From: Alphaproteobacteria bacterium
GTDB lineage: Bacteria; Pseudomonadota; Alphaproteobacteria; Rhodobacterales; Rhodobacteraceae
Assembly (NCBI GenBank): GCA_016869875.1
Contig: VGDE01000007.1
Location: 1 to 43,271 of the forward strand
Direction of reading: 5' to 3'
Length of the DNA stretch: 43,271 nucleotides
In this document: positions 26,984 to 35,589 of the stretch, in pieces
Layout: each line of letters opens with the position of its first letter
How positions within the stretch are numbered: position 1 is the first letter of the stretch
The notes under the pieces: model-generated
What the model was told of the DNA's origin: nothing
Databases searched by the model: none
What the model saw: the letters and a program-made list of their open reading frames with translations, nothing else
Made by a program: the position numbers and the translations under genes

Positions 26984-27964
26984 TCAGATCATGTCAGCCA
27001 GACGCAGGACATCCGCATGCGGCCGCTCCAGCCGCCCCGACAGCCCGTCCTGGACGGCCTGATCCAGGATCTTGCGGAACAGGGCCGCGTCCTGCCCATA
27101 GTCGCCCGCCTTGCGTCGCCATTTCCGCAGCAGGACCGGCACCAGCGGCCAGAACCATGGTCCCGCCGCCACGCGATACGCCATGAGTGCATTGCGGTAC
27201 ATGTAGAACACCTTCCAGATCGGGCGCAAAACGACGCCTGACTGCCCCTGCTGGGCCGCAGTGTCGTGATCAAAACGGACCTGCGCGGCAAAGCCGATCC
27301 GCAGCCCCTGACGCCGCATCCGCAACGTGTACAGCTGATCATCGCCGTAAACGAACAAGCGCGGATCGGGCAGGCCCGCCCGCATAAGCGCCTTGCGCGA
27401 CAGGAACAGGCCGACAAAGCTGCTCATGTCGATGGAACGGATCGGTCCCCCGGCCTCGTATTCCGCATCCGTCAGGTGAAACCCCCTGCGACCCCGCCCA
27501 AAGGGCAGGCGGGCAAGGGTGCGCAGAAAGGCGGCAGGGTGCCAGAACGGGTTGCGATAGGGGCGGTTCATCTCGCAGATCCGGCCGTCGGGGTGAAACA
27601 CCGCCGCTCCGATCGCGTCCCACCGCCCAAGCTCCAGGTCCCGAAACGCCGCAATGGCGCCGGGTTGCGGGCGCCCGTCGTCGTCCATCAGCACGATCCA
27701 GTCCGCCTCGGTCTGGTCCCGGGCAAGCTGCATCCCGACAGAAAATCCGCCGGCGCCGCCCAGGTTCTCCGCGCTGCGATGGACCATCAGCCGCGGATCG
27801 TCCTGCGCCGCGAGCCATGCCCCCGTGCCGTCGGAGGAGGCATTGTCGATGACGATGACCTGCGCGACCGGCTGCGCCAGCAGGGATGCGACGGTGGTCT
27901 GCAGCTTGTCCAGCCGGTCATGTGTAACGACAACCGCGGCAAGGCGGAGAGGGAAAGAGGCCAT
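26984..27964 (-). CDS. Glycosyltransferase family 2 protein
   Basis: This 326-residue GT-A-fold glycosyltransferase shows AAVVVTHDRLDKLQTTVASL, the sugar-nucleotide-binding VIVIDNASSDGTGAWL, the ENLGGAGGFSVGMQLA motif typical of rhamnosyl- or galactofuranosyl-transferase-like GT2 enzymes, and the metal-binding WIVLMDDDGRP. The C-terminal part is basic with likely membrane-associated stretches. Donor and acceptor are unknown. It converges on the ABC operon with a 28-base gap and stands alone, with IS debris behind it. Confidence 0.9.
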   Translation of the reverse strand: MASFPLRLAAVVVTHDRLDKLQTTVASLLAQPVAQVIVIDNASSDGTGAWLAAQDDPRLMVHRSAENLGGAGGFSVGMQLARDQTEADWIVLMDDDGRPQPGAIAAFRDLELGRWDAIGAAVFHPDGRICEMNRPYRNPFWHPAAFLRTLARLPFGRGRRGFHLTDAEYEAGGPIRSIDMSSFVGLFLSRKALMRAGLPDPRLFVYGDDQLYTLRMRRQGLRIGFAAQVRFDHDTAAQQGQSGVVLRPIWKVFYMYRNALMAYRVAAGPWFWPLVPVLLRKWRRKAGDYGQDAALFRKILDQAVQDGLSGRLERPHADVLRLADMI

Positions 27965-28084
27965 GCGGGCAGCTCACATTGGGGCCGGATCTGCCCAGCC
28001 ATGACCCCTGCGTTAGCATGACCGCATGAGGAGGAGCAACGGGCGCCGCCTTCCCCTGCTGCGGTAGGCGGATGTGTCCCGTGC
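27965..28084. repeat. Gap with one copy of a short imperfect direct repeat
   Basis: GGCAGCT followed by ATTGGGGCCGGATCTGCC (27969-27996) is repeated imperfectly at about 28085-28113 as GGCAGCT and ATTGGGGCTGGATCTGCC. The second copy encodes, on the minus strand, the end of the IS481-type transposase remnant. The first copy may therefore be a leftover end of a second related element. No gene is seen here. Confidence 0.45.
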
Positions 28085-28601
28085 CGGCAGCTGGTGGATT
28101 GGGGCTGGATCTGCCTGGCTCCGCAGTCCGGATCTTGCAGATGCAGCCGCAGGACGCGGGGCCAATGAGCGTCTTGAGCCGACAGGCGAAATGTTAGCGG
28201 CGATGAAGCCGCCCAGATGCGTTCGCAGCTGATCCGTGCTCGCCGCGATGGAGGCGTTCGACGTTCAGCGGGAGAATGATCCCCCGGATCATTCCCTGAC
28301 CCGCTTCACCTTTCTTGATCGTGCGGTTCATCCGCTCGCCCTGGCCGTCGCGGGGCACCAGTTCCCCGGACTGTTGCCCGAGCCTCGCGCCTTCCAGCAG
28401 GCTTCCCCTTCGTCAGTCTGTGCCCGATTCCCTGAAGGCAATCCTCCGACGCCAACAGCGCATCCCGTCCGGATGCCCACAACCACCGCTTCCTCCTCGC
28501 GCTCATTGTTGCAGCTCGGACGGCATGCCCTCGCCACGGTCACTCGGACCAGTGCGTTTCCGTGGCTCGATCGTGGCAGGTCCGTGACGAATTTGGTTCA
28601 T
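28085..28601 (-). pseudogene. IS481-family transposase remnant
   Basis: On the minus strand several frames hold pieces of an IS481-type integrase-core transposase in the right order. They are an N-terminal MNQIRHGPATIEPRKRTGP near 28601; EEEAVVVGIR; ALLASEDCLQ; GIGHRLTKGKP; ERMNRTIKK near 28330; TDQLRTHLGGFIAAN; FACRLKTLIGP; and a tail with ICKIRTAEPGR near 28130. An intact gene would be about twice as long, so the DDE core between DCLQ and GIGHRL is deleted, and stops and frameshifts break the rest. The identification comes from recalled family sequence, not from a search. Confidence 0.7.
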
Positions 28602-28656
28602 CACGCCTTCTTCCATTCCTGAAAACGATTGCACCATCAACCCATGGGATCAAATC

Positions 28657-29115
28657 CCTAGACCCTGTACAACCCGGTCGCCCGCTGGCCTCGGACAATC
28701 GGAGGCACGAAAGGCGGCCTGAACTCCAAGGGACACATGCTCAGCGACGGCAGGAGTGCCCGCTGAACGTCGTCCTTTCGCCCGTCCATATGGGCAACAG
28801 TCGTAACGCTCCAGTGCTTATGCGTCATCTGCCGCCAGCCAGATGTTTTTCGGGTGACACGGCGCACGATGCCGGCCGACAGCGCGACAGCCCTGAAAAG
28901 CGGGGCATCCGTCCCTGCATTCCGCCCCGGAGGACGTGCAACAAACCTACCGCATGCAACAAGCGCCCTTGCCGGAGGCGATGCCGGATCGGAACTGCCT
29001 TCAGCCGCCTGAAGGACTGGCGCGAACTTGCTATCTGGCTCACGACCGTTGTGGAAACATCTTTCTCAAGGCCATCTGCATGTTCCAGATCTGAGAGTTA
29101 TGGGGGCAGACCCTA
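28657..29115 (+). pseudogene. IS5-family transposase remnant
   Basis: Plus-strand fragments in shifting frames match the C-terminal half of IS5-type transposases in order: TKGGLNSKGHMLSDGR (about 28713), PLNVVLSPVHMGNSRNAPV, RGIRPCIPPRRT, FSRLKDWRELA (about 29003), then after a frameshift HDRCGNIFLKAICMFQI ending near 29095. At least two frameshifts and the missing N-terminal part make it non-functional. It abuts the promoter of the marR-efflux operon and points toward it. Confidence 0.75.
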
Positions 29116-29141
29116 GACTTCCTGCTCATCCGTATCTCGAC

Positions 29142-29160
29142 AATTGCACGATATGCAATT
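29142..29160. promoter_or_regulatory. Upstream palindrome before the marR-efflux operon
   Basis: AATTGCA, a 5-base spacer, then TGCAATT is a perfect 7-bp-arm dyad 77 bases before the marR start. It differs in sequence from the dyad at 29195-29214 and could be a secondary operator or another regulator's site. Confidence 0.4.
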
Positions 29161-29194
29161 TTGTGGCTGACGACTCTTGACGCCACGTGGGCTT

Positions 29195-29214
29195 ATACTT
29201 AGCTGGCTAAGTAT
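29195..29214. promoter_or_regulatory. MarR-type operator palindrome
   Basis: ATACTTAGC, a 2-base spacer, then GCTAAGTAT is a perfect inverted repeat with 9-bp arms, 22 bases before the marR start codon. Its TTAGC/GCTAA core is typical of MarR operators. A TTGACG at 29177-29182 could be a -35 box, with the dyad covering the -10 region, but no clear -10 is spaced properly. Autorepression of the marR-efflux operon is the likely role. Confidence 0.7.
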
Positions 29215-29236
29215 CAACAATCTTCGAGAGACTCTC

Positions 29237-29665
29237 ATGGCGCAGGATTCGCCGCTTATCGATATTCTGCTGCGGGTCATCCGCACTCTTCGGCGCAGCT
29301 ATGATCTCAGGGCGCGGGACTTGGGCCTGACGCTGTCACGGGCGCGCGCTCTCACGGCGCTGGCCCGTCGTGATGGCGTCACGCAGACCGAACTGGCGGC
29401 AGAGTTGGCAATCGAGGCGCCGACGCTGAAGCGCCAGATCGACGCGCTGGTTGCCGACGGCTTTGTCGCGCGCCAGCCGCTGGACGGCGACGGTCGCAAG
29501 AACGCCCTGGTTCTTACCGCCCGCGGCCGTGACAGCGCCATTGTCGAATTCACGGGCCGGTTGCGGCGGGAGGTGCTGGCGGGCATTCCCCCCGAGGACC
29601 TGGCCAAGGCCGCCGAGGTGCTGGAGCGCATCGCCCAGAACCTCGACCGGATGGACCGGGCATGA
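29237..29665 (+). CDS. MarR family transcriptional regulator (efflux operon)
   Basis: This 142-residue winged-helix regulator has LTLSRARALTALARRDGVTQTELAAEL and the recognition region IEAPTLKRQIDALVADGFVARQPLDGDGRKNALVLTARG, split here across wing and helix. The start at 29237 (MAQDSPLIDILLR) is preferred. The frame is open to 29177, but that would run through the palindromic operator and lacks a ribosome-binding site. It overlaps the transporter gene by 4 bases. It probably represses this operon and is released by a small-molecule inducer. Confidence 0.92.
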   Translation: MAQDSPLIDILLRVIRTLRRSYDLRARDLGLTLSRARALTALARRDGVTQTELAAELAIEAPTLKRQIDALVADGFVARQPLDGDGRKNALVLTARGRDSAIVEFTGRLRREVLAGIPPEDLAKAAEVLERIAQNLDRMDRA

Positions 29666-31257
29666 GCGCGCCTGCCGCAGCCCCCGTGACGCATCCGCCG
29701 CTGCCGGCGGGGCGCGCGCTGTCCTATATGGCGGCGGCGACGGTGATCGGGCTGTCGCAGGGACTGCAACAGGGCTTTGTCTCGACCAGCCTGCCGCAGC
29801 TGGCGGGCGATCTGGGGATCACCACGACCTCGGCCGCGTGGCTGCTGGCGGTCTATATGATCCCCCGCGTCGCCCTGCCTGTCCTGCTGATCAAGATCCG
29901 CACCCAGTTCGGCCTGCGCCGCTTTGCCGAGATCGGGGTCGTAGTCTATGCACTGGTCGCGTTGGCCGCGATCTGGGCCAGCGACTTCCGCTCGGCGCTG
30001 GTGCTGCAGGCGCTGGCGGGGGCGGCGGCCGCGCCCCTGTCGACGCTGGCCTTCCTTTACATGCTGGAACCCTTGTCGCCGCAGGCCAAGATGGTCCTCG
30101 GCCTGCCGCTGGCGATGGTGGTGCTGATGACGGGTCCCTTGTTGGCGCGCGTGATCGGTCCTTCCCTGATCGGGGATGGGGGCATGGCTGGCGTTCACAT
30201 GGCGGGACTGGCGCTGGCCCTGATCTCGCTGATGCTGGTGCTGGCCCTTCCGCTGCGCCCGATGCCCCGCCAGAAGGTGATCGAGCCGCTGGACTTTCTC
30301 AGCTTCGCGCTGATCGGCTTCGGCTTTGGCGGGCTGATCATCGCCTTTGTCATGGGTCCGATCTACAACTGGACCGACATGGCCTGGATCGGCCTCCTGC
30401 TGGCGGCCGCGGTTCTTTCCCTGACCCTTGCGGTCACGGTCGAGCTGAACCGCCGTGCGCCGCTCCTGGACATCCGCTGGCTGGCCAGTCCCGCGATCCT
30501 GCACCTGACCGGCACGTTGCTGCTGTTCCGCCTGATCCTGTCCGAACAATCGGCCGGTGCCCCACGCATGTTCCAGGTCCTGGGCATGGGGCCGGACCAG
30601 ATGATCGGGCTGTTTTCCGTCATCTCGCTGGCGGGGGTGATGGGCGCGCTGGCCTGCATCGCCTGGATGCGCCCGCAGCGTGTGCCGGTCTTTCACCTGG
30701 CGGCGCTGCTGGTGATCGCGGCGGGCGCCTTTCTGGATGCACAGGTGACGCCCGACTGGCGGCCCACGCAGATGATCGCAAGCCAGGCCCTGATCGGCTT
30801 CGCCGGGATGCTGTTCATGCCGCCTGCGATGATGGCCGGGCTGATCTCGGCCCTGTCGAAGGGGCCCCATTACATCCTGTCCTTTGTCATCGTCTTTATC
30901 TCGACCCAAAGCCTTGGCGGCGTCCTCGGCTCGGGCCTGTTCACGACCTTCACCACGCGCCGGCAGGCCTTGCACCTGCAGGACCTGGCCGCGCAATTGA
31001 CACCGACCGACCCGGCGACGGTCCAGGCGATGGCAGGCCGCATGGCTGCGCTGGCAGGGACCCTTCCGGATGCCGGCGCCCGGCGCGCGCAGGCCGCCGC
31101 GGACCTGGCGCAACAGGCCGGCCTGCAGGCGTGGGTCCAGGCCTATGGCGATGCCTATGCACTGACCGGCTGGGCCGCCTTGATCGCCGCCGCGGCACTG
31201 GTGCTGCACCTTTTGCGCGACCGGATGACCGCCAAGATGATGGAACCCGACCAATGA
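29662..31257 (+). CDS. DHA2-type MFS drug efflux transporter (EmrB-like)
   Basis: This 531-residue membrane protein has about 14 hydrophobic segments and EmrB/QacA-like features, including VSTSLPQLAGDLGITTTSAAWLL in the first helices and a long periplasmic C-terminal stretch. It belongs to the 14-helix DHA2 drug:H+ antiporters. Together with the membrane-fusion protein downstream it should form an Emr-type pump exporting hydrophobic compounds. The substrate is not predictable. It overlaps both neighbours by 4 bases, giving strict translational coupling in the order marR, pump, adaptor. Confidence 0.92.
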   Translation: MSAPAAAPVTHPPLPAGRALSYMAAATVIGLSQGLQQGFVSTSLPQLAGDLGITTTSAAWLLAVYMIPRVALPVLLIKIRTQFGLRRFAEIGVVVYALVALAAIWASDFRSALVLQALAGAAAAPLSTLAFLYMLEPLSPQAKMVLGLPLAMVVLMTGPLLARVIGPSLIGDGGMAGVHMAGLALALISLMLVLALPLRPMPRQKVIEPLDFLSFALIGFGFGGLIIAFVMGPIYNWTDMAWIGLLLAAAVLSLTLAVTVELNRRAPLLDIRWLASPAILHLTGTLLLFRLILSEQSAGAPRMFQVLGMGPDQMIGLFSVISLAGVMGALACIAWMRPQRVPVFHLAALLVIAAGAFLDAQVTPDWRPTQMIASQALIGFAGMLFMPPAMMAGLISALSKGPHYILSFVIVFISTQSLGGVLGSGLFTTFTTRRQALHLQDLAAQLTPTDPATVQAMAGRMAALAGTLPDAGARRAQAAADLAQQAGLQAWVQAYGDAYALTGWAALIAAAALVLHLLRDRMTAKMMEPDQ

Positions 31258-32282
31258 AGAAGACCGCCCTCCTGCCGACCCTCATCGCGCTGATTCTTGG
31301 CGTCGCCGGTGTCCTGCTGCTGCTGTTCGCCTGGCACCTGCCGCCCTTTGCGCCGGATACGCCGCGGACCGAGAATGCCTATCTGCGCGGCGAGGTGACC
31401 CAGATCGCCCCCCAGCTGCCAGGCTATGTCACCGCGGTCGAGGTGCAGGACTATCAGGATGTTGCGGCAGGTGCAGTGATCGCGCGGATCGACGACCGCA
31501 TCCCGCGCCAAAAGCTGGCCCAGGCCGAGGCGCAACTGGCGGGCACCCGCGCCGCGCTGAAGGTGGCCGAGCAGGGCGTCCATTCGGCCGAAGCCGCCGC
31601 CCGGGCCAGCGAGGCGGCCTTGAATGCGGCCCGCTCGGCCCTGACCACCACGCGTTCGCAGGCCGAACGGGCGGGCCGGCTGCTGGACCGGGGCGTGGCC
31701 TCGCAATCCTCGACCGATCAGGCGCAGCTGGCGCTGGAACAGGCCGAGGCCAGCCGCATCCAGGCTGACGCCCAGCTTGAGGTTCAGACGGAAAATGTCC
31801 GGTCCGCGCGGGTCGCGCTGGACGCCCGGCGCGCCGAGATCGCGGGTGCCGAGGCGGCGGTCAAATTGGCCGGGATCGAACTGGCCAACACCGTGATCCG
31901 CGCCCCTGCCGATGGCAGGCTGGGCCAGATCGGGGTGCATGTCGGCCAGTATGTGACGCCCGGCACGGCGCTTGTCTCGCATGTCGGCACCGACCTGTGG
32001 ATCATCGCCAGCTTCCGCGAAACGAACCTTGCGGGTCTTGCCCCCGGCGCCCGGGTCGGCTTCACCGTCGACGCCTTCCGCGGCCGGCACTTCACCGGCC
32101 ATGTCGAGGCCCTGTCCCCGGCCACTGCCTCGGAGTTCGGCCTGATGTCCGCCACCGCCGGCTCGGGCAACTTCACCAAGATCGCGCAAAGACTGCCCGT
32201 CCGCATCTCCATCGACTCCGCGCAACCCGGCATCGATGCGCTGCGCCCCGGCATGTCCGCCGTGGTTCAGGCAGTGCGCTGA
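31254..32282 (+). CDS. HlyD/EmrA-type membrane fusion protein
   Basis: This 342-residue periplasmic adaptor starts at 31254 with one N-terminal membrane helix (TALLPTLIALILGVAGVLLL). A biotinyl-lipoyl half (ENAYLRGEVTQIAPQLPGYV), a long alpha-helical coiled-coil hairpin (about residues 85-200), the second lipoyl half (NTVIRAPADGRLGQIGVHVG) and a beta-barrel domain follow. The same frame stays open far upstream through the transporter gene, a shadow. It overlaps the transporter stop (ATGA). The following Hint-type pseudogene begins 8 bases later. Confidence 0.93.
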   Translation: MKKTALLPTLIALILGVAGVLLLLFAWHLPPFAPDTPRTENAYLRGEVTQIAPQLPGYVTAVEVQDYQDVAAGAVIARIDDRIPRQKLAQAEAQLAGTRAALKVAEQGVHSAEAAARASEAALNAARSALTTTRSQAERAGRLLDRGVASQSSTDQAQLALEQAEASRIQADAQLEVQTENVRSARVALDARRAEIAGAEAAVKLAGIELANTVIRAPADGRLGQIGVHVGQYVTPGTALVSHVGTDLWIIASFRETNLAGLAPGARVGFTVDAFRGRHFTGHVEALSPATASEFGLMSATAGSGNFTKIAQRLPVRISIDSAQPGIDALRPGMSAVVQAVR

Positions 32283-32290
32283 GGGAGCTC

Positions 32291-33346
32291 ATGCCAGATG
32301 CCACCGTCGGATACGAGGCGTCCGGACGGTCAGAGGTCCAGGCTGTCAGCGTCACGGGCGGCACCGATCCGCGCAGCCCCCGCTTCAGCACGGTCTGGGA
32401 CCCGCTCAACCCCCTATGCGGCCACGCGCTTTTCCGATGCCTTTGGTGGAAATACCGTCAGCGACACCACGATGATCTCTGCCTTTCGCGTCACGATGCG
32501 GGTTCAGACGGGAATGAACCCCGACGTCTTCCAGAACCAGGCTGCGACCTTGGTCCAGATGTCGAACGAGGACCTGTTCTTTCGTCCTTCACCCGCAGAG
32601 GTCGCCAGGTGGGACCAGATCAGCAGCGTCTACAGTCTTCAAGTCAGCTCCGTCAGTCGGAACATCACCGACTCCTTTGGCACGATCGACAATTCGGTCA
32701 GCTTCAGGCCCGGCATCTTCGACGTCGTCGTGCCCTGCTTTATGCCGGGCACCCTGATCGAGGCGACGCATGGTCTAAGGCCCGCCGAACTGCTTGAGGT
32801 CGGAGATCTTGTTCAAATGGCCGACCATGGCCTGCAGCCGATCCGCTGGATCTGATCTCGTCGCCTCTCGCGATCGGAGTTGTGCGCCAGCCCAAGGCTG
32901 TGGCCGGTGCGGATCGCGCCACGAGCGTTGGGACAAAGCCTTCCTTGCAACAATCTGCTGGTCTCGCCTCAGCACCGCATCCTGATCAGGTTCAGGATCG
33001 TGTTGGCAATGTTCGGGCAGGACGAGGTTCTGGTGGCAGCCAAGCAGCTTCTGGGACTGGATGGCATTGAGGTGGCAGACGATCTGAATGAGGTGATCTA
33101 TCATCACTTTTTGTTCGACCAGCATGAACTGGTGACCGCCAATGGGCTCCAGTGCGAAAGTCTCTTTACCGGTCCGGAGGCGCTGAGGGCGGTCGGCGCC
33201 GTCGCACGTCACCAGATCCTGGCAATGTTTCCGCAGTTTCCCGGATCGACTATCCACCACAGCCAGCGCGCAAGATCATCCCCAGTCGGCAGGCCCGCCA
33301 ACTCGCGGAGCGCCACCTGCGAAACAGCAAACCTCTTGTGGCGTGA
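32291..33346 (+). pseudogene. Hint-domain protein, broken by two frameshifts and an internal stop
   Basis: Pieces in order form a Hedgehog/intein-domain protein of the kind common in Rhodobacterales. They are MPDATVGYEASGRSEVQAV; NPYAATRFSDAFGGNTVSD; the Hint start CFMPGTLIEATHGLRPAELL; ADHGLQPIRWI; NNLLVSPQHRILI; the closing FDQHELVTANG; and a tail PSRQARQLAERHL ending at 33346. Lesions: a run of five C at about 32413 where four would keep frame; TGA at 32853-32855 where GGA (Gly) is expected after RWI; and a frameshift at about 33240. The gene is probably non-functional. It follows the efflux adaptor with a GGGAG ribosome-binding site. Confidence 0.8.
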
Positions 33347-33496
33347 TGCAGGCGGTCTCCAGGGGAGAGGCGAGGCCAGGTTCCTGGTTCTGCCGACATG
33401 ATCCTGAGTCCGCCAAGGGAACCAAGGCCAAAGCACATGACCAGGTGGCGGACCGGTCCACTGACGGGCTGAAGCAGGTCATGGGCAGCACCCTGT
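33281..33496. repeat. 216-bp tandem repeat, unit 1
   Basis: The unit starts CCCAGTCGGCAGGCCCGCC and ends GGGCAGCACCCTGT. It contains the last 22 codons or so of the Hint pseudogene plus about 150 bp of downstream DNA. It is followed without gap by a second copy. Confidence 0.9.
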
Positions 33497-33712
33497 CCCA
33501 GTCGGCAGGCCCGCCAACTCGCGGAGCGCCACCTGCGAAACAGCAAGCCTCTTGTGGCGTGATGCAGGCGGTTTCCAAGGAGAGAGGCGAGGCCAGGTTC
33601 CTGGTTCTGCCGACATGATCCTGAGTCCGCCAAGGGAACCAGGGCCAAAGCACATGACAAGGTGCGGACCGGTCCACTGACGGGCTGATGCAGGTCATGG
33701 GCAGCACCCTGT
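33497..33712. repeat. 216-bp tandem repeat, unit 2
   Basis: By eye this copy is about 96% identical to unit 1: around nine differences, including compensating one-base indels near 33577 and 33661 that keep the period at 216. It is a direct tandem duplication rather than a mobile element, since no inverted ends or ORF are seen. Long minus-strand open frames crossing both units are artefacts of the repeat. Confidence 0.9.
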
Positions 33713-34063
33713 CGGTTGTTCCAAGAAAGGGGCAGCAGAAGCGACGCGTCCAAACCTTTCCCAGTAGCGCAACCGCATCCGATAGATGCGAGACGCTGAG
33801 TGGCGGGATCGATGGCGGGCCTGCTCGCCATTCAGGCAGAGGCCGTCTGATATGCGGATTGGATGAAAGTCTCTCTGGAACCGCGGGCCCCGGAAGAAAA
33901 TGCGCCAAGATCCGGCTTTGCAAGCTCCTTGGCGGTTCATCAAGCCTCTGGCACAAGTAACGCGTGGTTAATCCCTCTGTGGTAGATAAGGATTGCCGCG
34001 GCTCAGGCCGTTCGGGGTGACGCGGCATGTCCTGCATGTTTCCGAACAATGGCGGAGCATCCC
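33713..34063. other. Intergenic gap before the GH16 gene
   Basis: About 350 bases hold no recognisable coding sequence, RNA or dyad on either strand. The segment is moderately GC-rich and carries the leader of the GH16-RTX gene (GGAG at 34053-34056). Confidence 0.5.
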
Positions 34064-35440
34064 ATGTCCTCCAGTCCTGTCACTGCATCGCAGACCGGAC
34101 CCGCACCGTACATCCTGATCGGGGGCGAAAGCCATGTTCTGACATTTGCCGATGAGTTCAACGGAGCCACCGGATCGTTTTGGCAGGGCTTCGGAAGCGG
34201 CGGGACATGGGCGACTTCCTTTTCCCCGCATCTCGAAGACACGCGCACGATCACCAGGAACCGTGAACTTCAGATCTATGTTGATCCCGACATGGACATG
34301 TTCCCAACTCCGTTCACGCTGGGCGACGGCGTGATGACCCTCCATGCTGCGCCGCTTTCGGCCGAGCAACGGGTCATGGCGGGGGGACCCGCCTTTGGCT
34401 CGGGCATGCTGAGCACCGAGATGACCTTCAGCTTCAGCGGAGGCTACCTTGAAATCCGGGCGGATGTGCCGGACCAGGTCGGCTTGTGGAGCGCGTTCTG
34501 GCTTCTGCCCGTCGATGGGAGCTGGTCGGCCGAGATCGACGTCTTCGAGTTCCTGGGAGAGGACGCGGGAACCTTCCACACGAACCTTTGGAAGAAGGGA
34601 ACTCCGGATGCCGCTTACCTTCCACGTACGGGGGCCGGCGAGGGGTTTCACACCTATGGGCTCTTCTGGGGCGATGAGGTCATCCAGTGGTACTTTGACG
34701 GCCAGCTTGTCCGCGAAACGTCTGCCGCGATCACCGAAGAGATGTATCTGATCATCAATTTGGCAGTAGGTGGATGGGCGCAGGCGCCTGACAGCAGCAC
34801 CGACTTTTCCGACGGCCTCAGCATCGACTACATCCGCGTCTATGAACCCGAAGACGATCCGACGCGAAACGCAGCCTTTCACGGGGAGGTCTTTCTTGGA
34901 AACGACCTGCACTGCGGTGGTGCGGGCAACGATCTGATCAATGGGACGCGCTGGGGCGACAGGATCAGTGCGGGAATGGGCGACGACACTGTTTACGGTG
35001 ATGACGGTAGTGACACGCTTGCAGGGGATGCCGGTCAGGATCGCCTGTTCGGCCATGCCGGCGATGATCAGCTGGACGGAGGCGAGGACAAGGATCACCT
35101 GGTCGGCGGCCGCGGCAGCGACGTGCTGGCCGGGGGGCCGGACCTCGACCATCTATGGGGAGGAGCCTATGCACCGGATGGTTGCAGCGACAGATTCGTC
35201 TTTGCTGCCGGATGCGGCACGGATTATGTTCATGACTTCGAACCTGGGGTCGATCGGATCGACCTCAGCGCGTTGAACCCGGATGCGCTGACGGCCGGCG
35301 ACGCGCTGAGGGATGAGGGCTGGGCGACACGGCTCGACCTGTCGGCGCTTGCCGGGATGCCCGGAGACGCCGTGTATCTTGTGGGTATCAGCAGGGAACA
35401 GATCTCGTGGAACGATTTCATCTTTGTTGCTGCGGCATAA
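34064..35440 (+). CDS. GH16-family glycanase with RTX calcium-binding repeats
   Basis: This 458-residue protein is probably an extracellular endoglycanase for a beta-glucan or exopolysaccharide. The N-terminal jelly-roll catalytic domain (about residues 30-270) has the GH16 signature EIDVFE, with likely nucleophile E157, assisting D159 and acid/base E162. Residues about 285-370 hold RTX nonapeptides (GGAGNDLIN, GMGDDTVYGDDGSD, GGRGSDVLAGG) that bind calcium. There is no signal peptide; the C-terminal region fits type I secretion. The ATG at 34064 is seven bases after GGAG and is preferred to 34049. It resembles succinoglycan-degrading ExsH-like enzymes. Confidence 0.92.
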   Translation: MSSSPVTASQTGPAPYILIGGESHVLTFADEFNGATGSFWQGFGSGGTWATSFSPHLEDTRTITRNRELQIYVDPDMDMFPTPFTLGDGVMTLHAAPLSAEQRVMAGGPAFGSGMLSTEMTFSFSGGYLEIRADVPDQVGLWSAFWLLPVDGSWSAEIDVFEFLGEDAGTFHTNLWKKGTPDAAYLPRTGAGEGFHTYGLFWGDEVIQWYFDGQLVRETSAAITEEMYLIINLAVGGWAQAPDSSTDFSDGLSIDYIRVYEPEDDPTRNAAFHGEVFLGNDLHCGGAGNDLINGTRWGDRISAGMGDDTVYGDDGSDTLAGDAGQDRLFGHAGDDQLDGGEDKDHLVGGRGSDVLAGGPDLDHLWGGAYAPDGCSDRFVFAAGCGTDYVHDFEPGVDRIDLSALNPDALTAGDALRDEGWATRLDLSALAGMPGDAVYLVGISREQISWNDFIFVAAA

Positions 35441-35589
35441 GCCTTCGCCCCATTTGGGCACAGCCGCCCAAGCCCTTGGCCCAGCCTGCCCGAGATCATG
35501 GGGCCGGATGAACGCTTTTGCGTCCGCATCCGGACAACCCGCGGCTCATCCCGAGGCCGTGCTGGCAACGCAGGACGGCAGACCACAGG

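Noticed and set aside
29299..31254. 651-residue minus-strand open frame opposite the efflux genes
   Set aside because: It is Gln/Arg/His-rich, typical of the antisense of a high-GC membrane protein gene, and lies opposite clear coding sequence.
33276..34049. 257-residue minus-strand open frame over the tandem repeat
   Set aside because: Its internal repetition follows directly from the 216-bp DNA duplication, and the translation resembles no family.
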